Below are positions 48,473 through 61,600 of a DNA stretch of 64,000 nt, piece after piece. The notes under the pieces were generated by a model. It ran no database searches. It worked only from the letters and a program-made list of their open reading frames with translations, and was not told the origin of the DNA. The DNA is from Synaphobranchus kaupii (taxonomy: Eukaryota > Chordata > Actinopteri > Anguilliformes > Synaphobranchidae), in contig CM056380.1 of assembly GCA_029718625.1 (NCBI GenBank), forward strand, positions 107,202,417 to 107,266,416, in the 5' to 3' direction. Made by a program: the position numbers and the translations under genes. Each line of letters opens with the position of its first letter. Position 1 is the stretch's first letter.

Positions 48473-49536
48473 ACCACACACACACACACACACACACGCA
48501 CACACGCACACACACACACACATGCACACACACTGACCACACACACACACGCACACACACTAGAGGCTGACATTTTTTCGGGAATCCTGTGGGTCACGGG
48601 ATTCCGGTGGGATTCCCGCGGGATGGGAGTCAATTTCACTATTCATCACGTGATTGGGACGGGACAGGAAAAAAAGTCAACGGGAGCGGGCGGGACCGGG
48701 AATCATAATAACAATAGGTCAGTTTTTATATATAAATATGCAGTTCGAATATGAATAAACGCTATATTCTCATTCCAATATTATAAATATTGACGCAGAT
48801 GATTTCAAAAAGGATCCCCGAACAGGACAGATACAGAGACAAGGCATGCCCTTTAAAGGACGCAAAGGAGATCTGCCTGACACACTACAGGTTGCAGAGG
48901 GTGCTCGTGTCATGCTTACCAGAAACATTGATGTGGAAGATGGACTGGTAAATGGCTCATTTGGCAAGATTGCAATTTAGATATTAATTTAGCTATTCCA
49001 ACCTCTCCCGTACGCAATCGCCCGTCATGTACTCCCCCTGTACTCCCCTGTCATGAACGTTACCATTGCTTAGCAATGCTGGGTTAGCTAGCTAGCAAGC
49101 TAACGATATCTCACGGCAAGTCGTTTTAACATTTAGCTAGCAAGCTAACGATAGCTTATGGCAATCCATTTTAATTTAAGTTATTCGACTTCCTTAAAGT
49201 CATCCTTGCTGGCTGGCCATATAAGTTCGCTAGCTAACGTTACTAACGTTAACCAGCTGCTCTAGCTAGAAATATAACCGGACATTTCTACACGTGGATA
49301 ATTTTTTTAGGTCCCAAGAATTACGAAAATGTGCGGGGAATAGAGCCAAAGTGTTAGCGGTATGTTTGTACTGACTAAATACGGGGATGTTTAAAATAAA
49401 ACCAATAATTTATAATTATTTAGAAAGAATACGGGAACGGGATGGGACGGGAGTCATTCTTCCGGGATTGGGACGGGACAGGAATTTTTCTGTGGGAGTG
49501 GGATGGGACAGGAGTGAAAATCCACTCCCGTGTCAC

Positions 49537-49602
<66 letters not shown>

Positions 49603-52600
49603 ACCACACACACACACACACACGCACACACTGACCACACACACGCTCACACACGCTCACACACACACACACTGACCACACACACACACACACACACACA
49701 CTGACCACACACACGCTCTCACACACACACACACTCCTCCACCCAAACTGAGCTGGGCCTCAAACGGGACCTGCTGCAGGTATAACACACACACACACAC
49801 ACACACACACGCTCACACACACGCACACGCACACACACACACGCACACAAACACAAAATACAGACATATGCATAAATACCTGCTCACACATAGACTAGCG
49901 TATCACACTTACACAGAACATATCGCACGTAAACAAACAAGCACCACAGACACAAAATACCTAAATAAGGTTTGAAGAGTAGACGTTTATACGATTAGGA
50001 GTAGTTGTCTCATGCTGTACATTTTAAGGCCTTCCCACAAAGAGCAGTCTTTGTTCTTTGTTCAGTGTTACGTGCGGCTGTTTTGTTAACACAGTAAAGT
50101 GTATCACCACGTGATGGCTTAGGATAGGTAACGAGGTAACAAGCACATGCTGCGAAACATCTTACGCCTCGTTATCAGGAGATGCGTCAGTACGTCAGAT
50201 TAACCCATCAGGCTGTCCTGTGCTAGGCCTGTACGAGCCTCCCTCTCTAATCTATTTATTCAGACAGTCAGCCGTTCGTTTGTACGGCTTGATGCTGAGG
50301 TGCTGAAGAGGTCTTCTTTCTTGGTCACTTTTAAGGCCCAGCAAACTTTCTTTGAATAAAATTGACTCCTCCCTCACATGGTCACATGACCTTGTCTCAG
50401 CAGGGTAGAAACTGTTAACCCCGGGGTGCGCCCCAATAGTCGAAAAATGCACCCTCCCTTCCTCCACTACCACCTCCTCTACTCCGTGCCCCGGAAACGG
50501 ATCTTTGTGTTTTAATCTAATGTCGCTGATTACATCTTAATTACGCATTAATGGTTACATATTAATTAATATCTCGACACAAACCGCAATGTCAGGTACG
50601 TTGTATACTGTACATGCAAATACTTGTACTCGAAACGTTCAGGCAGTTTTGCATACTTCCGGGTAGGAGAGGAGTGGTAGTGGGGGAGTGGAGGAAGGGA
50701 GGTGGGGAGTGAAGAATATTGGGACGTACCCCCACAGTGAGTTCTAAGGGGGGTGGGGACTGTGTTAAGTGTGTCTCTATTCTGTGTTTTTTGGGTAGAG
50801 AACCCATTAAGAATAAGTAATTGAAACAAAAGATTTTTCTGCTTCAAGAAGAAATAAAGGACTTTATTTTAAATTTGTGTCAACATATGAAAGATCAAAT
50901 CACTTTTCTGAAATATGTCCTCCAAAGAGATCTGTTATGTAAAATATATTTCAAAATTGATACTGGATACATCCTTTGTTTCCTTTTCTCGAGAGTATTT
51001 AAGTGGTCTTGGGTGATTAGATGTCATACACTTGCAGAAAGGACTTTTTGAAGTAAGGTTTTGTTCACTGTAATTCAGTAGTTTTCTTTGTGGGTATGTA
51101 AAATCCACAAAGTATAAGTGATTGTGTTTATTTTTTCGACTATTGTAAACATATTTAATATGATATGTGCATCACGGCTGACCATCTGGGATTCCCTGGT
51201 CATTTCCCATAACCGCTTAAAACAGTTTCTTCATCTGACACACACTGCTTTTGTTTGAAGCGTACGTTAGTCTCCCAAAATCAGTTGCACGTGCAGGCAC
51301 ACAAATTCAGTTTTTATATCTAATTTTGATAAATTGTAACATGTTTAAAACGGAATAAGCGAGTGAATTTATTATCTTAGCCTCCGTGAACCTGATTGCA
51401 TTATGGACAAATTCAGATTGATTTGCTAATATATATTTAGCTGTTAACTCGGCCGGGATTGGATTAAACCCCCAGCCTTGCCGTGTAGCACAACAGAAAT
51501 TATGAGCAATATCAAATCACAGAATGTGAAATAAACTCAATTAGAGCTAACCGCGTTAGCGGGCTACTGTACAACGCGTGGCCAGTTTTATGGATTCAAG
51601 CAAGAGGAATGCTAACACTGAGAGGATTAAATTTAACTGGGTTAACGCCGGTGACAATCGGATTCACCCCGACCTTTTCTCCGACGTGTCAAAAGCATTC
51701 TGATTACTTCTATTGGTTTTAATTTCATTTCCTCTATCTTTATGACACGTTACCTGTTTGATGTATTATCGCCTTAAATGAAATAAGGCTAATCAAATTC
51801 TTCCCGGACCTCAAAAAACCGTCTGCCAAAGTAATAAATATATTATTTATTATGATTTTTCTCGGATGCTGCAGCTTGCCTGCATTAAATGACCGTGGAA
51901 AAAAAGAAGATAATCTGAGGGTGGAATTAATTTTGAGAACACTGGGGTATCCCTCCCTCCCTCCAAAAAGCGATCCGTTATCCTGCCGTCTTTATACCCC
52001 AGGAAAACACATTTACACCTCTGTTAAGTCCTGCAGTAATGGCAGTATGTATGGCTTGTAAGTGTTTTAAATTTGAAAGCAAACATTTTGTCACTTTGTA
52101 TTAATGAAGTGTCAACCAAATAACGGTCAACAAATTTTTTTTTTTTTTAGATTCAGATATTAATAATTAATTTTATTATTTGTGTCTACTGCTTTCCAAT
52201 TTTCCAGTTTTCAATATGAATGTGTAGGTTAATACATCTTATATATTTAACACTTGAATTGTGATTGATAATCGTGTAATAGTGTATGTATATATGAAAT
52301 GGTGGGCATTGTAAACCATGCCACTGCTTTGTCTGTCTGCTGCTCAGTCTGTGCTGAAGGTGTTGGAGAGCCCAAACTCATGGAATGCGTTTCGGACGGC
52401 GGGTGGATTTAATGGCGTTCTGTCCCTCCTGGTGGACATGGAGGGGGCGTTGCGGGCGCGGCCGGCGGGGGTGTGGGCCTCGCTCTGCCCGGACCGCGTG
52501 CGCGAGCTCGTCCTCCTCAGCCTGCACACCGTCGCCCTGGCCGTGCACCTCCACCCCGTCAACGCACACTTCTTCCACACCACCGGCCACCACGGCAAGA

Positions 52601-55600
52601 TGGCCGACGCTCTCCTGCAGCTGGGCTGCTTCTGCGAGGGTGAGGGGTCAGCAGAGAACGGACCCGACCACGACCCGGACACAAACCGTGACTGCGACCC
52701 CAACTGCGACCCTGACCGCCGGAGGACCTTCCACCAGTTTGTCGAGGCGGCAGAAGGCCCCACATCCAGCCTACCGCCGCCTGTGCGCGACTGCGTGCGG
52801 CTTCTCGCCTTCCTGGATCAGTTTGCCATGGGGATCCTCGTTACCATGGAGTTTCCCGCCAGCCATGAGGAGGGATCCGAGATTACGGAGAGCCCGGCGG
52901 AGCGGGAACGCTGCAGCCCCGCGGAGGACTTTCCAGGAAGGATCCGGAGCGCCGCTAACAGCGTGTTGTCCGTATCCAGCGACTCTGGGCGCAGGTATGA
53001 CCCTTGACCCCTGACCTCTGCTACTGTTTCATGACCTTCATGGCAAAATACACAGTGTACTATAAGAGTGAGAACAAGGGAATTATGGGAATAGAAGAGC
53101 AGGTAACATGGTAAAGCATCAAGCTAAACAGTGCCAATCCATCCATACATACATATCATATAACAATATGGCTATACATTATGCAATATACCCCAGTAGC
53201 AATATCACCCGAGCATTTACTGCAGGTAATTGTGGAGCAAACTTTTACAAGCAGGCATGAAACCATTACCGTTCAAATTGTGTGAATACATTGTTGTTTT
53301 TTGTTTTTTTTGTGAAAATCTACACTTAAAATTTTTCAGTCCACGCGCACACTACAGGAGTTTGCCACATTTACTGTTTTATTCAGAAATTTACAGAAAT
53401 ATGTTTATTCCCTGCAGAGGTTGTGTTATCATCTTTTCATTTTGAAAATCAACTAATTTGACCAGGTGTTTGTATACCACTAAGTGCTTATAAAATAACT
53501 TATTGGGTAGGATTTGCTGTCAAACACATTAATGTTTTTGCATTATCAATAATTTCATAGTCAGTGCTAATGGGTTCTGAAACATGGAACTTATATATCT
53601 GCAGAACATTTTAATCCCTGGACAAGCCACACCCTCCCATGTTTACTGTGTAATTTATCCCCTCAGGTCTTTTGATCAGACTATCCTTCACCCTGGGGCT
53701 GTCTGTGTTACCATGACTCTTCTTCCAAAAATATCCAGCCTCGAGCACACGCAGGTATAAAGTACACTCGCATCTATACCATACACACGCAGTTATACTG
53801 TACACGCGCAGGTATAAAGTACACTCGCATGTATACTGTACACACACAGGTATATAGTACACTCGCATGTATACCATACACACGCAGTTATACTGTACAC
53901 GCGCAGGTATATAGTACACTCGCATGTATACCATACACACGCAGTTATACCATACACGCGCAGGTATAAAGTACACTCGCATGTAAACCGTACACACGCA
54001 GGTATACTGTACACACAGGTATATAGTACACTTGCATGTATACTGTACACACACAGGTATATAGTACACTCGCATGTATACCATGCACACGCAGGTATAC
54101 CGTACACACGCAGGTATAAAGTACACCCGCACGTATTAATTTTTTAAGAAAGCAAGTAGGCTTTGCCCCAATCAAAATTTTTAAATAACTAGAATGTTTG
54201 AAGGACAAACTTTAGTTTACCTAAAGCTACTTTTAAAAGCATAAAATTGCTGTAAAATAGTGGTATCATCCTGAAAGTTTCAGTTTTATGTAAAATTATA
54301 AAGGGCAAGTTTGTAAACATGTTTCGCTAGATCGCCATGACCTAACTAGCTAAAGTTAGCTATCTCAGTTACAGATGAGGCCGTGATGGCATATTGTGAC
54401 TGTTCGCCAATTGTGTATTATGGCTCATTTGAAAATTGTATTCCCTGAAGCAATTTGCTTTTATGTTGTTTGTTGCAAACAAATGATGCAACAAACAAAC
54501 TCAACAGGTGTCCGTTGGTTTTTTTATGCCTTATTCTCCCTGGAGACAAGGAACTCAAGCCATAATGCAAATAAGAGAGAATAGCAGTTGACTACTAACA
54601 GAAAAATAGTCTCTTTAAACTAGTTAACAGAAAAAAGTCTCTTAAAAATAAGTTGCTTATCATAAACAAATGATTTCATGGCACTTTTGAATTTGTTTTT
54701 GTGCATTAGATTTAATGCATGTTTTTTTTTTTTTTTATTAATAAAATTTTGTTTTGTCCAATCAAAATCATGCACTAAAAGTGAAATTCTATTTAAAAAA
54801 ACACAAGAAAGTGAACTGGGCCTATTTTTAATGGATGGCTTTTATAAGGATGAGCTGCTAAATGCGTTTGCGGCCCCATCAAATGACATCATAATGCATG
54901 CATTCCACAATGACTTCTGAACCCACCATCTTGCTCCAGCTGGTTGCCGAGCTGCAGTGGGCCGTGGCCGATCGCGTGCAGTCCCTGGTCAAGTTTGAGC
55001 GGAACCGGCAGATCATGTGCGAGGCCGGGCTCCTGCTGGTGCTGCTGGTCCACAGCGAGGCCATCCTGGTCTCCAGCGGCCACCCTCTCCACCTGCCGGT
55101 GGTCCGAGTGTTCGAGAAGCTGGCCTCACAGTCCATTAGCCACGTCTCACTCAGGTCAGCCCTGCCTTTAAATAAACATGTTTCTGTTTCTTTGTGATTT
55201 TATGTAATCTGTACATACAGTAGCTAACTGAAATATGTCCTGCATTTGTACGTTGTTAAAGGTTGTATCAGCGATTTTGGGTGGAAACATAAATGATCAC
55301 ATTCATCTGATTTTTCCTCACGATCCGCTAGCTGCCCGCCCCATAAGCAGGCCGTCAAAAAACCGCGTCTCTGTAGGCAGCCTATGCTCCGAGATCGTAC
55401 ACAAAAACAAATGGTAGCCTACTACCAACCACTCAAAACCAAAATAAACAGTATTCCAACCAATCACAATGATCTGCACAAACGCTAATACTCTTATCTC
55501 GCTGAAATCTTGACGGATTTACAAACGGTTTGGTTTTTTTACAAACGTTATTAACGTGGTTATAATTCTGGATGCTTGAACACTATTTTTTAAAACATAA

Positions 55601-58600
55601 CATAATTATTCATAAGTATGTTTGTTTGGGATTTCGCTTCAGAAGTGACGTCACCCAAAATCGCTGATACAACCTTTAATAGTTTTTAACTGTTCAGCAC
55701 CCCTGTGACGCCTTCCTCTGAAGAGTGCTATGTAAATTTACAAGCAATTAATCACGTAAACGTTTATTTTGCTTTTAGGTAATCTGAACATAACTGACAG
55801 ATTTTCTTTCCTCATTTTTATATGTTGTGTGCCCTTGGACATATTGACGTGAAGAGTGTTCTATATAAATAAAATAATGTTGATTGATTGATTAGTTAAT
55901 TGATTATTGCCATCAGTAATGGATGTCAGTGATGAAACGCTGGCTTCTTTACCTTTAGAGATGTAATGCGTGATGATGTCATCTCTCCTGTCAGGAAGTT
56001 TCTGTGCCTGGGGAACCCCTTCATGTGTGGCGTGGAAAATCACCTCTCTCCCCAGCTTCAGGCTGCCCATGCGTCAAACGGTAATGATAATAATAGTTAT
56101 AATAACTAGTTGTAGCGTACATTTATTGCTTGGTGTACACAGTGCTTTACACTATAAAACCACAAGAGGCAAATGACCCCGGTAGGATAAAAGATAGGAT
56201 ACAGTAGATAGGGTGAGTGTCCACATGGCTTGTAAAAATGTTTGGGAGTTTTTAACTGATCCTTTTACTTGATCTCTACCTAAAATAGCAATGATATGAT
56301 AATACAGATTATTTGATTGGTGCCTCTCACTCAAGGTCACTTTACATAAATTTTTATTAATTTTTTTAAATCAGAAAATTAAAAACGGTGGATAGAAGAG
56401 AAACAATACAGACATAGACATCAAAACAAGAATGTAGGCCAACTGCCCATTTTAACTGATCGCAGTAGCAGATAAAACCTGATTCAGTGATCAAACTGTG
56501 TTTATGGGATTCCCCACAATTCCCACTTCCTCTTTCAGTCAGTCTTATATATCATTGAGTCAGACGTGTATTAAGTCAGGTTAATATGGGTTATGATTGA
56601 AATATGTTTAAAATAATAGTTTTTATTTTACAATGTTCCTGTGGTGAGTTTATGTTTTTGCTTTAAGGTCATAGCACCGAGGCAACGGACGTGTCCGTCG
56701 GTCAGGAAGGGAAGCCGTCGAACAGAGAGCTGAAACACAGCTTCAGCCTGCTGAACCGTTCCGTCGGGTCAGGGGTCCCCCATCACCGAACCGTCAGCCT
56801 CGTCTCCATGACGTCACCCCGCAGTTTCAGGCCACACAAGCTGTCCGTGTCCCCATCCTTTGTGGAATTCGATATGAGTGACAGTGGTTTTGGGTACGGT
56901 GGTTTATACTATTTATATATTTAAGCATTATTTTTCCCCATGCTTTTACATTTTGTGTAATAATTTTTTTTTACAAAGATTTTATAGACCCTGTAGTAAA
57001 TGGCATTGCTTTAGACTGTACTGATCCTATTATGTTTATTAATGAGTGTGAATAAACATGTAATCTTGTCATCTGTACTTTCTCGCATATTGGATGGGTT
57101 TTGAAGCTCAAGCTGAAATATTGCCTGAGCACTTTTGGCTTGACTGAGATGCATTACTTTAGTTTTTAACAGCCCCCTCCTTTAACATCATATTGGGGGT
57201 TTGTCCCAGGCTCATAGCTGTTGCCAGGTAGGGCAACCAGCGCAGACTTGTTTTCAGTGGCTAAAGGCTGGGGTTGACTAAATTAAAACATTACTTTAAA
57301 GGGCTATACAGTGAAGCGGGAAAGCTCGCCTCAACAACCACCAATGTGTAGTCGCCACCTGGGTGGTGTACGGCAGCCATTTTACCCTGGAACAGATCCT
57401 CTCTGGGTGGTGTACGGCAGCCATTTTACACTGGAACAGATCCTCTCTGGGTGGTGTACGGCAGCCATTTTACCCTGGAACAGATCCTCTCTGGGTGGTG
57501 TACGGCAGCCATTTTACCCTGGAACAGATCCTCTCTGGGTGGTGTACGGCAGCCATTTTACCCTGGAACAGATCCTCTCTGGTTAAACATGGTTGCAGAA
57601 CCACTTGAGCATCCTGATTAAAGTTTTTAAAGCAAGATTTTAGTTGAATAGTTTTTTTTTTTATAAACGTCACATCCTCTGTGTTGCAGGTGTCTCTTCC
57701 TGCCGTCCATCGCCACGGTGAAGGGCGTCAACGCAGACTCCATCTCTAATGGAGGCATTGGCTGTGGTAAGCGCTTTCATCCGGCTTTGCAGTGCCCTTT
57801 GAAGGGCCCGTAACTATTGACCAGTGGTTTTTGTGTCACTGTGTATTTTCAGTGATCTAAAAATAGCTTAGCTTACCAAGAAGAATTGGGGGACTTTAAA
57901 AAAAGGAATAAGATTTTACCCACTTCAACTAAGTTTAATTTTGGAAAAGTCAGAGGACTACAAATTAATTTCAAGCTGTGTTACGCCTGAGTTTGACTGT
58001 GCATAGTTATGTTAAATGCTGATTATTAGCAAAGAGCTGATTGAATGCTATGCACAGTATTGTGTGAATCGTGTACTGTCAGTAATGTGAGTAGTGTGAT
58101 AAGTGTACTATGAGTAATGTGTGTTATATGAGTAATGTCTGTAGTGTGAGTAATATATGAGTAATGTTGGTAATGTCAGTAATATGAGTAATGTTGTTAA
58201 TGTCAGTAAGGTTAGTAATGTCAGTAATGAGTAATGTCAGTAATGTTAGTAATGTCAGTAATATGAGTAATGTCAGTAATATGAGTATTGTCAGTAATGT
58301 TGGTAATGTCAGTAATATCAGTAATGTCAGTAATATGAGTAATGTCAGTAACGTGATTAATGTTGGTAATGTCAGTAATATGAGTAATGTCAGTAACGTG
58401 ATTAATGTCAGTAATATGAGTATTGTCAGTAATGTTGGTAATGTCTGTAGTGTGAGTAATATATGAGTAATGTTGGTAATGTCAGTAATATGAGTAATGT
58501 CAGTAACGTGATTAATGTTGGTAATGTCAGTAATATGAGTAATGTCAGTAACGTGATTAATGTCAGTAATATGAGTAATGTCAGTAACGTGATTAATGTT

Positions 58601-61600
58601 GGTAATGTCAGTAATATGAGTAATGTCAGTAACGTGATTAATGTTGGTAATGTCAGTAATATGAGTAATGTCAGTAAGGTGATTAATGTTGGTAATGTCA
58701 GTAATATGAGTAATGTCAGTAACGTGATTAATGTTGGTAATGTCAGTAATATGAGTAATGTCAGTAAGGTGATTAGTGTTGGTAATGTCAGTAATATGAG
58801 TAATGTCAGTAATGTGATTAATGTCAGTAATATGAGTAATGTCAGTAACGTGATTAATGTTGGTAATGTTCTTCTCTCCTCAGACTGCCGAGGCTTCCCT
58901 CCGTCGGCGGGCCTGTCCTTCTCCTGCTGGTTCCTGATCAGCAGATTCAGCTCGGCCTGCGAAGCACACCCTCTCCGCTTGCTCTCCGTGGTGCGCCACA
59001 TGTCCCGCGCCGAGCAGCAGTTTGTCTGTCTTTCCGTCTGCATCTCCGCCTCTGATGGCTGCCTGGTCATCAGCACCGAGGAGGAGGCCTATCAGTTCCT
59101 AGGTACTCCACTGGGTGGCGCTCACGTTTGTCACTTTTCTTGTTTCATAACTGGGTGACGTCATATTGGATTAAAAAAAAAGAGGACTGGGGCGGATGGA
59201 CGTTATGAACATAATACTAGCCTATTTGTTTCTTTATATATACAGTACTGTGCAAAAGTCTTAGGCACATGGAAAAAAAAAAATAATTAAGATGCTTTCA
59301 AAAATAATGAAATTAAGTTTCTAAATATCAAACAATTGACTATAAAGAGCAGTAAACAGTAAAAAAAAAACTAAATAAAATCTGTATTTGGTGTGACCAC
59401 CCTTTGCCTTTAGAACTGCATCAATTCTCTTAGGTACACGTTTGTGAAAAAAACTTTTATAAGAAAATCAGCTGGTAGGTTGTTCCAAGCATCTTAGAGA
59501 AAATGCCACAGTTCTTCTGCAGACTTTGGCTGTCTCGATTGCTTCCATCTGTCCAGGTAATCCTAGACAGCCTCGATGATGTTGAGATCAGGGCTCTCTT
59601 GTTCTTAATTTCGCTGAAGATAGTTCAATTCATTTTTTTTGGAAAATTAATGTTTGGAAATCTAAAATTAGCAATTTTCTACTGACACACTAATGCAGAA
59701 GACAAGACAAGAAAAAAAATCATATAAAGAATCTACGGTGCCTAAGACTTTTACACAGTACTATACGTCTATGGAACCAGACATTTTAGGAATTTAGAAA
59801 TCCCGCCTGGATGGATTTGACGTTTGGATGTTTGGTCAGCCTATTGACTTCACCAGTCAGTTTGTAACTGATGAACAGGTTCATATATCTTTATAGTTTC
59901 CTCATGCAGTTTGCTAATCACTGAAAATAATGGGAAATTATTAGTGTTAAACAAAAGTTTAGCTCCTGCTAAAATTCGTTGTTCTATATTTATGAGAAAA
60001 TATATTATTAACCAGTGAACATTGAGGCCTCCCTTGAATCCAAATCCGGCGGAGGTTTTCTTTTCTCCCAGGTAATTAACTGAACAATTAGTGCCACTGA
60101 GACCGTCTTCACACCTGACTCCCAGGTAATGGGTGGGTGGAAGACCAGCAGTTCCTGGGTCTCGAGGTCGGTGATTTGAGTAACCGGGTCTAGTGTTGGG
60201 TTGGCCGGGTTGATATTGTGGTTTTCTTACGTTAGATATTATGGAGCCGGAAGTGCACACCCCCAGCCCCCTCCCGTCTACAGTCCGCTTCAAATGCGCT
60301 AAACATCTCATCCCCGACCAATGGCATCATCTCGCCGTGGTGCTCGCCAAAGACATCAAAAAGAGCTGCCATGTCACAGCCTACCTCAATGGCAAGATGG
60401 TCAACACCTCAAAGGTAGGCTAATAGGCTAATTCATATGCATATCCACTGTAGCAGATACTCCTTGGTAGGCTAATAGGCTAATTCATATGCATATCCAC
60501 TGTAGCAGGTACTCCTTGGTAGGCTAATAGGCTAATCCATATGCATATCCACTGTAGCAGATACTCCTTGGTAGGCTAATGGGCTAATCCATATGCATAT
60601 CCACTCTAGCAGATACTCCTTGGTAGGCTAATAGGCTAATCCATGTCCATATCCACTGTAGCAGATACTCCTTGGTAGGCTAATAGGCTAATCCATATGC
60701 ATATCCACTGTAGCAGATACTCCTTGGTAGGCTAGTAGGCTAATCCATATGCATATCCACTGTAGCAGATACTCCTTAGTAGACTAATAGGCTAATCCAT
60801 ATGTATATCCACTGTAGCAGATACTCCTTCGTAGGCTAATAGGCTAATCCATATGCATATCCACTGTAGCTGATACTCCTTCGTAGGCTAATAGGCTAAT
60901 CCATGTCCTCTTTCTGGGAATGACCATTCAGGACCAATGTGTCAGTTTGATAAAACCAGGGACTTACAAATCAATTTTGTATGGGGCTTTTAAGTTTGGG
61001 ACATTTAATGAAAAACATGCCCTGGAGGTTAATTCTCAAATACTATACTAGATATAGGGCTCCAGAAGAAACCCCTGTTTGCATGCCAAAGTTTAAATGA
61101 TGAATTCTTACGTACAGCAAATCTAGTAAATAGTGATGCAGAAGTAGCAGTTGTCTTAGTAATACTGGTAGTGAAGTACCCAGCCATGTATAAAATGCAA
61201 ATAAAGATGAACTTGTGATACTGATAGAAAAAGCTTAAAATTCAAACGTAGGTATTTACATTTTCTTAGGCCAAGGTACAGCACTGTATTCACACGTACT
61301 TGCCTGCTCGCAGCAGAAATGCCGGTGTAAATCTAACACTGCTGGTGTACATTTAACACCCACACACCACACCACCACAGTCTCATGTAAGCACCATAGG
61401 GTGTAAAATGTACACCGCCATTTTTGCTGTGCGCTCTCGATAGGGGCCGGTAGCGGAGGTTGCAGAAATGAGTGTTGATGATGTAAAATAATCGTGTATT
61501 CCCAATTGGGGAGAAAATGAAAAAAGGAGAGTTTATTGCTAGGCCTGCATGTACGTATATTTACAGCGCTGAACGTGTCCTTCTGTTGTCGGATAGATGA

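Noticed and set aside
58426..59158. Leu-rich 216-codon minus and Asn/Ser-rich 231-codon plus frames
   Set aside because: Arise from the TCAGTAA-type array; the plus-strand frame only runs into the genuine exon 17.
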